A stretch of 64,000 nucleotides of DNA from Tetracladium setigerum (taxonomy: Eukaryota; Ascomycota; Leotiomycetes; Helotiales): NCBI GenBank assembly GCA_031472005.1, contig PZJY01000012.1, forward strand, positions 1,178,001 to 1,242,000. The letters are read 5' to 3'. The notes beneath the pieces are model-generated. The model was not told the origin of the DNA. It did no database searches and saw nothing but the letters and a program-made list of their open reading frames with translations. Every line of letters starts with the position of its first letter. Position 1 is the stretch's first letter. Positions 1-11,862 of the stretch are shown piece by piece. The translations under genes and the position numbers were made by a program.

Positions 1-2
1 GG

Positions 3-323
3 GAGGATGAAGAGGAGGCAGGCGTCACGTCTCCAAGATTCGTAGAGTGGTTGGCGGAGTTGAGAAGGGTGGGGAATAAACCCATCACGGCCGTTTTCGC
101 TTGTGCGCATCAGATGGGGACGAGTCGCATGTCGGTGCGTGAACATGATGGGGTCGTCGATCCCAAGGGAAGAGTCTGGGGCACGGAATCTCTCTTTGTG
201 GCAGATGCGAGTGTGTTCCCTAGTGCGAGTGGGGTCAATCCTATGGTGACTACCATGGCGATTAGTGATTGGATATCAAGAGGTATTGGAAAAGAGTTGG
301 AGTTGGAAGCAAAATTGGGATGA
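3..323 (+). CDS. Long-chain fatty alcohol oxidase (GMC oxidoreductase), C-terminal end only
   Basis: Only the last ~106 codons are present; the frame is already open at base 3 and ends with TGA at 321-323. Seen: the GMC C-terminal signature HQMGTSRM, then VVDPKGRVWGTESLFVADASVFP and SGVNPMVTTMAISDWIS. In this family the His of HQMG and the Asn of GVNPM are active-site residues of the FAD-dependent oxidase. Known role: oxidation of long-chain fatty alcohols to aldehydes with release of H2O2 (EC 1.1.3.20), membrane- or peroxisome-associated. The FAD-binding N-terminus lies outside the window. Other GMC enzymes also carry a C-terminal His/Asn pair, but the HQMG and GVNPM spacing favours the fungal and plant fatty alcohol oxidase branch. 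Confidence 0.9.
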   Translation, partial: EDEEEAGVTSPRFVEWLAELRRVGNKPITAVFACAHQMGTSRMSVREHDGVVDPKGRVWGTESLFVADASVFPSASGVNPMVTTMAISDWISRGIGKELELEAKLG

Positions 324-2132
324 TTGGAAACAAGTTTGATCGATCTGCTAGATTCTGATCTTGGAAGCTTGAGATTGGTTTAGTGGAGGTAGGTAGTGTA
401 TATAAACATTTGGTCATGTTTGTATAAATAATTTAGTTGATAAAATGTATTTATTTATTACCGATGTGTTTTCGCCCGCTCCATTCCTCGAACTCCTCCA
501 TTTCAGAAATGATAAATCAGTTTCTAGAACTCTCTCACCCCTCCCTGCTCTAGTACTCCGAACAGTACAATATCACAAACAATCGCTCTATCTATCTATC
601 TATCCAATAACCCTCAAGCCAAGCCATCAGCAGAGAAAATTCCACACAAACCCCAAAACACAATACCAAGCACAGAGAACAATATCAACAACCTAAGCGA
701 AAAGCGCCACCAACCAACCACCGACCCAAAAGCTCAACCACACTCGCAAACACATTGATTCATACTCTCCCTCGGTAGGAAAGCGATAAAGCACAAAGGG
801 AAAAAAAGAAAGTCCAATGATAAAGTTTTGTGGCGTTATGTTTGTGGACAATATGAATGAAATGAAGGGATGAAGGGAATGAATGGATCAGTGGATGGCG
901 TTTTGCACCGCAGATACATACAGTAGAGTATAGAGAAAGAAAAAGGTGTACAAGTGTATAAAAGGTACCCTCCCTGGTCTTCATTCTTCTCATTCCTTCT
1001 TTTTCATCGAGCCTGTAACAGCAGATGTCAGAACACGAAAGAAAAAAGACGAGAGTCAAATCTTGATTGTCGGCCAAATATTTTGAAACCTCTCATATAC
1101 TTGAATCATCTATCTCTCGAACGCAGGCAGATTCCAATTCTACTACATTCGCCCACTCTCGCATCCACCCAAAATCACTACCTGACCTGACCTACGCTAC
1201 TTCAGCACTCAAAATCATAAACCTAAAACTCTCACGACTTTTTTTTTTTTAAACTACCAACTTTTCCTACCAACCCGCCATCTCACAACTCACAACTCAC
1301 ATTCACATCCACACACATACACGTACACATACACAACCCCTCCTCCCACCTAAAAAAATGCCATTCCACACCCTTCCCCCCTTCACGCCACGAAGCGTCT
1401 ACCACGAATACAACAAAATCAGCGGTGTGAGTGAAGATGGAAATGTGGAGAGGATGCCTGCGATGACTTATTGGGACATTTTTGGGAGTGCTTTTTGACT
1501 GTTTTGGAGATGAGATTGGGGGGGTGTGGCAGGATTGGAGGATTGGAGGATGGGGAGATGAGATGAGAGGTGGGAGAAAAGAGCAGAGCAGAGAGAAGAG
1601 AAGCGATGGGAATTCTGCACTCGCTATTCGATTGTAGGGATTGGATTGGATTGGATTGGATGGGATTCGAGAGGAGGCAAGTGCAAGGAAACGTTTTCCA
1701 CAGGAGGGATAGCAAGCAAGCAAGCCTTTCATTTGATATCGCAAAACCACGCCAGAGACGAGAAAGATAAAAATGGGAGCAAGGCAGGACTTGAATTTTG
1801 AATGTGCGAGTAATGTAGGAAGCCATCAAAGCAAGCCCCGACTCCTAATATGCGATATCGTTCTAATTATGTAAAAATGCATCATTTCAATCATTATTCG
1901 TCTTTCCATCCCTTTTTATCATTCCGATGAAAAAAAGAGTAAGAATTCGTTCCATGCCTCATTAGCAAATATGTAAAAATGCAACGCCTAACGAATAAAA
2001 TGTAATCCCATATTCACCAGTTCCCCCCAAAACGCCATGGAATGCAAGTGGTATCTTTGACGCCATGCTCCTGCCCAGTAACACCCCATGTGATAAACAT
2101 CATGCAAATGGAAAAAAAAAGAATAAAGAAAT
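324..2132. other. Intergenic region, converging 3' ends
   Basis: This stretch lies between the alcohol oxidase stop (+) and the SNF2 gene end (-), so both flanking genes terminate into it. The open frames here are short, start at non-ATG codons or are simple-sequence driven. I see a run of T at 1228-1238 and GATTG repeats near 1640. No conserved protein motif was found. Confidence 0.6.
1638..1660. repeat. (GGATT)n pentanucleotide microsatellite
   Basis: About four and a half tandem copies of ggatt, followed by a degenerate unit. It lies in non-coding sequence between converging genes. Confidence 0.8.
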
Positions 2133-5100
2133 TTATGTACGTGACGAATCATTTGATCGCTTCTTATGTGAAGAACCCGATCCAGAGGAGTTATGTTCAG
2201 CCCTCCTGTGATCTCCAATCTTATTTCGTGCCCAAACAGGCACAAGCCCTTTGGTTGTTTGGCCTGTTGGGGTTTTCGGATCGTTCATTGCCGATGAAGA
2301 AACACTAGGTCCCCGACTCCCCCGACCCTGTTCAACACGTTTGCCAGTGCGGTCCCGCGTTTGAGAATTGCTAATCGATGGGGAATGATTTGATCTTCGA
2401 TGCACCTGTTCTCGCTCGATTTGCTTGCCATCACGATCCCTCGGTGAGTTGTGACCTTGTCTGTGAATGTTGACGACTGGTGTTCTCAGAGATGGTACGC
2501 TCGGTTTCCGGTTCATCGCTTTGAAAAGATTCGTCTAAGGTTGAAAGTTAGTGAGAAGTAGAGAGGCCGAAAATTCGACCGAGGCGAGATGCCGCCTTGC
2601 TGTAAGCCGTAGATTTTGGAGCTTGATCAGACGACTCTACTTGAGTGCTAGTTCCTTGTATATCTTGATCGGAATTCGTAGATTTGGGAGCTTGATCAGA
2701 GGACTCTACTTGAGTGCTAGCTTCTTGGATACCTTGATCGGAATGAAATGGATTGAACGAGGGAGCTGTCGAGCTTGATCGACTTGTACCACTCGCTGAG
2801 GGTAGTGAAAGAAAATTGCCATCAGCTATACTCACTTTCTCAATGGCTGACTTTTCAGAAGATTTGCCATCTCCCACATGTGGCGATCTGGGTGTGCTTG
2901 TGCTGCTTGATGGGAGATTTGGAGGATCAACTAAGAGCTTCGCCGGGTCGCCAGGATGCAGAGCTCCGGTCGCAGATTGTTGTTCCTTGCGCGGCGAGAT
3001 CATTGACTTGTGGGAAGCAGACTTCACCGACCCATTTTCAGACCGACTTGCGCTAGAATGTGGACGCACAGATGCCCGGCCAGAAGTTATTGGTGTTGAG
3101 ACAGCTGGTCGATGATTGGATACAGGTGAATCTCGAGAGGTATCAATGTGATTGAGACGATCTCTGCCAGTAGATAATGGTGTCGAAGTAGATGACCGAT
3201 GACCGAATGATGGCGAGTTTTGAGCAGTGTCCGTATGATTGGGCAAACCTCTGCCTCTGGATACTGGTGTAGAGGTAGCTGAACGAGACCCGGTTACTGG
3301 CGAGTTCTGAGGAGCACCGTTGCGACCAGGGAAACCTCCTCCACTTAATATCGGCCTCGAGGCAGCGGCAGGATCATTTGTTGACAGCGCATTTTGAGAC
3401 GTAAGAGGCGTTCGTACAAGTTCCTGGGGGCGAGAGCACTCGACCTAGGGAGGGGGGGAGGTAGACGTAGAGCAGCTCGAGAACTGGCATGCTCAACAGG
3501 TATGGAGGTAGCTTGAGAACCATTGACAGACACTGCTGCAGGCCCCCGCACAAACGTCGGCGGAGGTGTGTTGCTGGCAACATTGCCCAGATCTCCAAAA
3601 CTTACAGCTGGGTGTGGGTTCTTAACTGTACCATGGCGTTCATAAAACCTATTTGCTGCTGCAACATTGTACTCTGTTCCAGGCGCTCTGATACCGTTGA
3701 ATTGCCCTAGAGGCAAAACTCCGAGTTTTTGCATCGCTATCACCTCCTTCTCTTCCTCGGCTGTCAGGATATCATCATCATCCTGCTCGAAGGTATCCGA
3801 CTGGACGATTGCGCGAACGGTTTGTTGTACGGCTTGGCTTTGAAGGATCTTGTCAAGAACATCTGTATCCATACCTTCGAACTCAGAAAGATCTTCCTGG
3901 TCAACTTCTTTTGGCTCAAACAGGAAATCCTTTGCTTTTTTCTTTGCCATTGGGATAATGCTCTTTTTGTCGACGACCCGAGACGAAAGCTGTGATTTGA
4001 AGATTGTCTTATTTTGAACAACCCCCTCAAAGGTACCCCCTGCCAAGAAGCGGTAAACAAAAGTCTCCTTTTTCTGACCAATGCGGTATGCTCGACCAAT
4101 TGCTTGCTCCTCCTGGATAGGATTGAACTTGAAATCAAAGATCACGACTCGGTTGGCTCCTGGCAAATTCAGCCCAAGACCACCGGCCGAGGTGGATATA
4201 AGAAATATGTTAAGATTGGATTTTTCATCGTTGAACGATTTCGTCATTGCTTGTCGCTCATTCATCTTCGTAGAGCCATCAAGTCTCAGATGTAACCTGT
4301 TTTGTCGTTTGCATATATTATCAAGAAAGTTCAAGGTGGGTATGGATTGAGTGAACACAAGAGTCTTGTCCCCGGCATCCCTACAAGCATCCAAGATCTG
4401 GAAGAGGATCTTGACCTTGTTGGACAACTCCATGGCCTCAAGATTATCGATGGTTTTGAACAGCTCGATCTCTCTGTCAATAAGTTCCTGTGAGACACCA
4501 ACTTTCCAAATAGGAGCGTTCACATTGCCGAGAGTGTCTGGAACGACTTCAGCATCCGTACCATCTCGAGAGCTTTCCATAGGCAAGATAGCATTCCTTG
4601 CATCATCCTTGCGTTCCATGAGCTTTGTCATAAAAGGCGAGGGATGATTACAGAGGAGAGAGAGAATAGAGAGCCAATGCCAAAGCGTAGACTGGTGCAC
4701 TTCTCCATCTTTGGTAAGAGCTGTATTGCTGGAGCCCGTCATTGACTGCACATAGAGGCTGTAAGCTTGCTTCTGGATATCTGTGAGTTGAACCGTGATG
4801 TTAAATTCTCTCTTGGGGGGAGATCATGCTTCATAACCAACATATCTGCTCGCTGAACCTTAGGGTCAATGTTAATCTTTAACACGCCAAGCATCTTGAG
4901 GGCTTTTCGCTTTTCCCAGGCAGCTGAGTCTCCATAGAGGCCTTCCTCGATCGGGTCGACGAATTTGGCTCGGAATTCTTTGGCAGGACCAAGATACCCC
5001 GGTGATACCCAATCAATCATAGTGTGATATTCCTGGAGATTATTTGCCAACGGTGAGCCAGTAAGGGCAATCCGACATCTGGTGTCAATTTGCAGGGCGG

Positions 5101-8100
5101 CTCTTGCGAGAACGGACTTAGCATCCTTCATCTTGTGCGCCTCGTCAGCAATCACAATGTTTGGGCCATTGAGAAGCTGCTCAAGAATTCTTTCATGCTG
5201 CTCTTCAGAAAGCGGGGGCTTTCGGCATTGTGTCTTCTTATTCGTGACTAGATTGCGAAACATCTCGTAGCCAAGAATTAGAACACCGCCACTCTCATAC
5301 CACTGGGAGATTGTGCTTAGTCTGGTATGTGGGAGCATGGAAGTTGCATCAATCTTGAATATCCTACCCAATAGACCGGAAGGATTGACCCAAAAGAGTA
5401 ATTCATCTTCCCAATTATTGATGAGTCCCGGAGGACAAAGAATCAAAGTTTTGGACGTCTGAAGGCGTAGAGGCACTTGCGATGAGATGATAGGATCTTT
5501 GTTCGCAGCTGCCTCGGCAATCGATACCAGTAGAGAAATTCTTCAAGATGTTAATTAAGGTTTGGTGGAGGGGGGAGACATCTTACGATTGCATAGTTTT
5601 ACCAAGACCCATGGTATGGGCCAAGAGACAGCCTCCAAGATCTTTGTTTTCCTTGATGGCTGACGTCCAGAGGAAACGAAGTCCGTCGATCTGATGTTTC
5701 TTGATGCGTTGTGCAAAGAAATCGTTGAGGTAGAAATGACCTTCAGTCTCTGCATCGTTCACAATGATTTTGGTGGACTCTTCACCATTTCCTTGGCTTG
5801 CCAACGTAGAATGCAGGTTTCTTCGCCTGGCCTCTTGGTCGGCTTGTCGGCGGCGGTCTTCTTTACGATGCTCACGCGCCGCAGTATCCTCGACAAACTT
5901 CTTCTTCTTCTTGCGAGGGGTATCTTCTTCAACGGCATCATCCTCTTCGGCATCATCATCTTCGCTTGTCCTAGATTCATTTAGTTGATGCCATGTGCAA
6001 GAACGGTAGACTTACATAGAAGTGGGTCTAGGTCTTCGTCGACGTGCAACCAATGGTTCTTCATCTTCGGATTTATCGTCGCCACGAATGACCATCTCTC
6101 TCTTTCCCTTGCTTGATGTACATGCTGCAAATGGTTCTTCGTCCTCGTCATCACCGTCGCTATGAATGACCAGCTTTCCCTTTCCTTTGCTTGATCTTGA
6201 TGCTGAGAATGGATCATTCTGATGCCCGGGAGGCTGGGAGAATTGATCTTCCTCGTTATCAGAAGTACTTTGAGGTGCTATTTGATTACGACTGACAGGA
6301 GGATGGAAGTTAAGCCTATTCGGTGGTGGTGTATCAAGATCAACCAACATCGACTTCGACTTGCCCTTTTGTGGAGTCACTTCATCAGAGGAAGTCATGG
6401 TCAAGTCGATGACCACGTTCTGGGTCCTAGGGCGTGGGTTTGTTGCGAGGGGACGTTCTCGTTTGACCATGGCCATGCCAGGGCTATCGAAGGATAGAGT
6501 TTCGCTTGAAGTCTTCCTCGTCAAAGCACTTCTTGATTGTAAATCGATTTCTGGTGAAGGCTCTGGGGAGGAGCTTCCTAGACGTGCATCTGTCATGACG
6601 ATGTCTTCATCATCAGAATCAGCGGGCACCTCAACTCCCTCTTCGTCCAGAATAAGCTGTTCCTCGTCCTCTTCATCAACAAGAAAATCACTCAAGCCAT
6701 CCTCAGAGCTGGACACTTCGTTTTCGTCGTCGACATCGTCACCTTCAAGGCCATCGTCGTTCTCGAGCAGTTGAGTTGTGGACTTAGGTACCGAGGTAAT
6801 AGGCTCTGGCTTGACTGGCGCGCGCTTTTGCTTGAGGGTAGATATGTTCCACAAGAGCTTCTCTCGCGTAAAAATAGTCACTTCCAAGCTGACGGCCTGC
6901 TTGTATACCTGTATGCGACTCGTATAGCATCGTTCAAGCATCCTTTCACGTAGTTTGTCAAGTCGGTCATTGATGTGTTCAAGATCCGCCTGGGATGCAA
7001 GAATCTGCGTAGCTTTTGTTTCGTCCTTGCGGGATTTCGCCCAAAAACGCCATGCCTTCTTCTGTAGCTTTGGGAGATGTTTAGATGTCCAGCGTGTAAC
7101 AATTTCTGCGATACCTTCATCGATGGCTTCGTTGACCTCTTCAAGCGGGAGTGGTGGCCTGTTGGATTTTCGGACGACGCAATGCAACTTCGTGTTCTGC
7201 TCCTCTTCCATCTCCTTCCAGGTTGCATCGTCGTATTCGTTGTCCGAATCAGAGTCACCATATAACGGAAGAACCTCGTCACCACCCTCAAGATGTCTGT
7301 ACTTCTCCAAAGACGTTGGGTCCCAATCGTCGAAAGCAGCATTTGCAACAATATCTGGCCCCAGAGGATTGAATGTTGCAGTAAGCTCATCGGTAGAGGA
7401 CGGCTTTTGATGCTCAGCAGGATGAAGTTCCGGCCAGTCGATGTCGTTCTCACGTCGAGCAATAGTCTCGCCATCCTTGGTGTAGTACAACGTGAACGAA
7501 GGCTTTTGGAACTGAGGGACAAGGTTCCTCGAGTAAGGTTGAACCGCTAGAAACGACTGTTCGCCTCGCTTGATTGTTCTCCAATCACTCTGAAGAAACC
7601 TTTTCATCATCTTGCCGACATACTGACGACGACCTGTTGGCAGGTCTGGAGAGACATGGCAGAAGTTGTCATCATCTTCGGATGTCTCAATATCTTCACC
7701 CACCGCAACACCTTCGTAAAATAGTTGGTCCACCGGCATGGCCTTTTTGCCCAGATATCCAAGCTTGGTAGCCTCACTCATGGAGTTTGAGGATTGGACC
7801 ACCCCCGGCCCAGCGGTTTGTTGATAGCTGGAATCGTAGGCCCGTGGCTCTGATGATATTGGCTCCGAATGCAGTATGGGCACCATCCTCTTCAATCCGT
7901 TCTTGTCAACGAAAATGACTCCTGGTTCTGGTTCCGGTTCCGGTTCTGGCTCAGGACTTGGCTCGGGTTGCATATTAGCTGGAAGATTGAAGATAACATC
8001 ATCTGCAGCCGTTGAGATATTGCGATTCCGGTTCGGATCAATTTCTGAGGTTATGAGAGTTGGGGAGATTCGTTTCCTCTTCTTTCCTCCGAAATTTGAT

Positions 8101-8861
8101 TGGGCAACATCTTCGGGAATCAACAGGTTAACCTCTGCTTCGGCAACGACAGGTTGATCTGCCTCCGGCATCACACCCGTATTATCTGCCAAGTTATCTC
8201 CATTCGCATCCACATCGGTGAGCTTGCGTCTCTTGCTGCTTAGCTCTCCCGCATTTTCGCGGCTATTAACATTGCCTGACGGGCCATCATCTGCCCTTAG
8301 TAGGGCAATCTGACCAATACCAGTCTCGAGGCCAGCAGTGACAGATTGTTGATACGATCTTGCCTGAATCCCCATGCCTGCCTCAATTCCCCTGGCGTAA
8401 GCTCCTTCGGCCAAAAGTTGACTTTCGACAGGATGTGGTGCTTTCGGGCCCGCATTGTCCTCCATGTATGTGATGTATTGAAGACTTCTCAACCTCAAGA
8501 CCTTGACCGCATGAAGAATGAACGTTCTCGAGGACTTTACTGTCATGTCAAGATCACTCCTCAAGAAGGCATCATCAACATCTAGGAGCAAGATGTCTCC
8601 TGATATTCCCTCTCGTCGTACGGCTGCCTCCAATATTGTGGGATTCGGAACAGGGGCGGAAGCAGATCGAGGGGACCATGATCGTTGCGGCGAACATAGC
8701 TCTTGTACCACTCGATCCACATCCCAGGACCAAGGGTCGTCGTCTGCCATGATTGCGAATGTGATGGAGGACATGCACGGTGGTGGGTTGGGAGCAGGAA
8801 GAGGGATCTTATCGAGCCAGCGAGCGACAGTTGCAGGAACTGAAGTGAAGTGATTAGCCAT
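2133..8861 (-). CDS. SNF2-family DNA-dependent ATPase / helicase (Rad54/ATRX-like), frameshifted in two homopolymers
   Basis: Large nuclear chromatin-remodelling ATPase. Exon 1 is 8861-6016 (start MANHF at the first in-frame ATG after upstream stop-free leader), exon 2 is 5970-5587, exon 3 runs from 5540. Motifs seen: I HTMGLGKT (Lys about residue 1073), II IADEAHKMKD, III LTGSPLANNLQEY, IV KTLVFTQS, V STSAGGLGLNLPGANRV, VI QAIGRAYRIGQ. These cover the complete SNF2_N plus helicase-C core. The N-terminal ~950 residues are acidic and low-complexity with an (EP)n run. The Ser/Thr-rich tail carries repeats. The frame breaks by one missing base at 4815-4820, between LPP and REFNITVQLTD, and again at 3426-3430. 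The 3' end is uncertain: one frame stops at 2548, while another open, coding-looking frame runs to 2133, probably joined by an intron ending at 2535. It is divergent from GSH2. Confidence 0.85.
2606..2743 (-). repeat. 69-bp tandem duplication coding a 23-residue repeat
   Basis: Two adjacent near-identical copies with exact 69-bp period (for example GTAGATTT at 2609 and 2678). They encode the imperfect 23-residue units SDQ(G/D)IQ(E/G)(A/T)STQVE... of the SNF2 C-terminal tail. Upstream in the same tail, roughly 28-residue units of the type NSP...STP...GR recur about three times. Confidence 0.85.
5541..5586 (-). other. Intron 2 of the SNF2 gene
   Basis: A 46-nt intron with GTAAG donor and GAAG acceptor. 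Splicing turns the Walker A end GLGKTMQS into the continuous segment followed by ISLLVSIAEAA, as expected for motif I of SNF2 proteins. Confidence 0.8.
5971..6015 (-). other. Intron 1 of the SNF2 gene
   Basis: A 45-nt intron with GTAAGT donor and CTAG acceptor, and an ACTAA-type branch site about 12 nt before the acceptor. Splicing joins the acidic N-terminal region to the KKKKKF-containing exon 2 in frame (phase 2). Without it the frame stops at once. Confidence 0.85.
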
Positions 8862-9640
8862 TGACGTGAGATAGAAGATGAAAGACAAAAGATGTGAACA
8901 GTAGTTGCATGTTGTGAAGTTGGGGAGGGTCTTGGGGGAGGGTAGGTAGAGAAGAAGATTCAAGGTGAACAAGGTGAAAAGTAAGGCTGATTTTGTACTG
9001 TACCTGGCTCTGCGTATCAAACGCATACAGATCTCTGCAGAGAATCTGGACTTTGTTCAAGCCAAATCAGAGAGGTAATATGGAGGAAGAGAAGGTAAAG
9101 CTTCGTCAAGGCGGTGTCCGAGGATAACGAGTGAAGAACGCGACCAGCAGCGTTGGTATTAAAGATAGCGGGGTTGAGCGATTGCTCAGAGACGGAGGGA
9201 GAGCGGCGGCTTGTAGATGTATTCCAAGGAATGGCAGACCAGGCTTCAAGATTCTCCTAACCAGATGGCCTGGCGGAGAAGAAGCGCATTCAGTCCTAGT
9301 CGTGAATGGTGGTGAAGGTTGGTGAAAGATACTCGAAGCTCAGCCTCGAATTTACTAGAACTCAACTTCTCGAACGCGATGTCATGTGCCTGAATTGCGA
9401 GCAAGCCTTGGCGTTTTCCAATGCGCTGGTAAAGTGGGAGCGAAAGAGGCTTACAAAGAAAACAACGCTAAAAAGGCAACATCGACTTCGGCGAAATTTG
9501 ATAGAGCTTCGCCTTATCACGGATTCTTTAGAAACGGCTTCAGGGTTGATCTGTGATATCTATATCCAGCGGAACCTCTAGAACACAAATTGGTTGAAGA
9601 TTCCATTTCGTGGTTGAAAAACCCCTCATACTCTCACACT
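8862..9640. promoter_or_regulatory. Shared divergent promoter region, SNF2 gene / GSH2
   Basis: The 779 bp lie between two head-to-head start codons. The SNF2 frame stays open through the leader up to 9026 but that extension is low-complexity and hydrophobic, so it is probably 5' UTR. I recognise no convincing AP-1-type (TTACTAA) site. It must contain both transcription starts. Confidence 0.6.
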
Positions 9641-11277
9641 ATGGCAACTCAATACCCCCCAGAGATCACCTCGTCAGAAGCTGAGCAGCTTTTATCAACT
9701 ATTAAAGACTGGTCAATAGCACACGGGCTAGCAGTCAGGCCACCAGTATCAGTAGTTGCTGCTGGTGCAGATCCCCACGGGATCCTGGCAACGACCGTGC
9801 CAGTCACATTATTCCCGAGTCCATTCCCTCGAGTATGCTTTGAACAAGCGAGATCGGTTCAAAAATCATACAATCAGTTGTACGCATCAATAGCACAGGA
9901 TGAGAAATTCCTAGAAGAGATAGTGCAAGAGTGAGTCTCTAATCCGTGTGCGATGACATGGTTCAACTTGCTAACCGAGTCTAGAATCATTGAAGTGGAC
10001 GACTTTATTGCGGATTTGTGGAAAGTTCACTTGAAGGTCAAGGAGGAGGGCTACGTTCAGGTATCTTGTATATCAAGCTCACTGCTAAATTACTTTTCTG
10101 ACTTTTCTAGAACCTCGCACTCGGTTTGTTCAGATCAGATTACATGGTTCACCAAGAATCACCAGAAATCACTCCCGTGATCAAGCAGGTTGAATTCAAC
10201 ACCATCGCATCTTCCTTCGGCGGTTTATCATCTCAAACATCCAAACTTCACAAGCATCTTTCAACTACAAGCTACCCACTCTTAGAGCAATCACTCCAAA
10301 GGAAAGAGTTCGACCTACCAGCAAACGAAAGTGCAGAGTCCTTAGCAAATGGTCTCAAGGTGGCATTCAACGCCTACGGAAAATCAGATTTATCCCATGA
10401 AACATGCGTTGTCTTCCTCGTCCAAGATCCCGAACGAAATGTATTCGACCAACGTCATCTCGAGTATCAACTTCAATCTCAAGAGCCATCCATTCCAGTC
10501 TTCCGTGTACCATTCGCCGAGATACTGTCTCAAACCACGGTATCCGATACTTCCCGTCGACAACTTCTCTACCACCCACCTAGCAACCCTTCCAAAACCT
10601 TCGAGGTGGCCGTCGTCTACTTCAGAGCCGGCTACGGGCCATCAGACTATCCAGACCAAAAGGCATGGGAAGCGCGTCTCCAAATTGAGCGATCAAATGC
10701 CATCAAATGCCCTACGATTCTCATTCAACTCGCTGGTGCAAAGAAAGTGCAACAAGTCCTCGCAACGCCAACGGCAGCTGCAACATCATCGATCCTGAAC
10801 CGTTTCACCACTAGTTCAGCCAGCGACCTTGAAGCTCTCGAAAATACATTTACAAACATTTATCCCCTCGATCAATCACCATCCGGTCTGGAAGCGCGCC
10901 AATTGGCCACCGATGCCGAGAAGTGCAAATCTTACGTTCTCAAACCACAGCGCGAGGGAGGAGGAAACAACATCTATCGAAGTGCCATTCCACCCTTTCT
11001 TGCGGCGCTCCCAGAGTCACACTGGAAGTCCTTTATCCTGATGGAGATCATCACGCCTCCTCCAGTCCAGAATTTGATATTGCGCAATGGTGTTATTGAG
11101 AAGGGTGGGGTGATTTGTGAGTTGGGAGTCTATGGAACCTGTCTTTGGGATCAAGTGGAGAAGAAAACATTGCATAGTGAAGAGGCAGGCTATTTGTTGA
11201 GAACGAAGGGGGATAAGAGTGAAGAGGGTGGTGTCGCGGCTGGGTTCGGTTGTATGGACAGCTGTCGCTTGGTCTGA
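9641..11277 (+). CDS. GSH2: Glutathione synthetase
   Basis: ATP-dependent ligation of gamma-glutamylcysteine and glycine to glutathione, cytosolic, second step of glutathione synthesis. Exons 9641-9930, 9985-10060 and 10111-11277; introns have GTGAGT and GTATCT donors with TCTAG acceptors. The product is 510 aa, normal for eukaryotic GSS. Seen: N-terminal LFPSPFPRVCFEQAR, IKQVEFNTIASSFGGL, VVYFRAGYGP, the Gly-rich ATP-grasp loop REGGGNNIYR (about residues 403-412) and a C-terminal GGVAAGFGCMDSCRLV, all in family order. Single-copy housekeeping enzyme; frame intact with no missing motif. Its promoter is shared with the SNF2 gene, which may only reflect gene spacing. Confidence 0.97.
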
Positions 11278-11782
11278 TCTTAGATGGTCCGGGATACATT
11301 TGAAATTAAATTATCGTGCTATCAAGAAGATTGTTGTTGTTGTTGATATAATATAGTTGTCATGGTAGAAGGTAGCCTGGCAGCTATCATCCCACACACT
11401 TTCATCCCCCGTCCCTCCGTCCCCCAACTCACAATCCCTTGCTCTCTTCTAACCACATATCCTCCTTCCTCTCGATCCTCTCCAACGGCCGAAAGTTATA
11501 TCTCTCGCAAGTCGTAAGTCACCCCTATACTTCAAAATATTGCTCTCTCCTCAACCTGCACAGTAATCATCAGCCTCCCCCACTCGCTTAAAATGGAGAG
11601 GTCCAGCCCCTCCATCGGTACGGAGGTCAGGACATCCCACATTTATTCGTCGTAGCTTTTCCTCCGTAATCTCACAACAACAATGTCTCATTATTCCCCA
11701 CTACACTACAAATCCCCACATCATTTACCCCTCAAAAAGAAAGCAAGGAAATCTTCTAAAGCCACCACATAACCCCACACAC

Positions 11783-11862
11783 ACTCAAACACTCAAACAC
11801 TCAAACACTCAAACACTCACACACTCACACACTCACACACTCACACACTCACCCACTCACAT
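11783..11862. repeat. 8-bp minisatellite, ten units (ACTCAAAC / ACTCACAC)
   Basis: Four copies of actcaaac, four of actcacac and two degenerate units in perfect 8-bp phase. It is a tandem repeat without spacers inside the pyrimidine-rich region. Confidence 0.95.

Noticed and set aside
1283..1829. Overlapping minus-strand frames of 155 and 136 codons
   Set aside because: Non-ATG or simple C/T-rich composition (SNPIQSNPIQS from the GATTG repeat); no domain.
8862..9026. N-terminal extension of the SNF2 protein from 9026
   Set aside because: The extension is hydrophobic and low-complexity. The first ATG giving a plausible protein start is 8861, so it is treated as 5' UTR.
11783..11862. Regular short repeats that could suggest a CRISPR-like array
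   Set aside because: Units are 8 bp head-to-tail with no spacers; a minisatellite in a eukaryotic genome.
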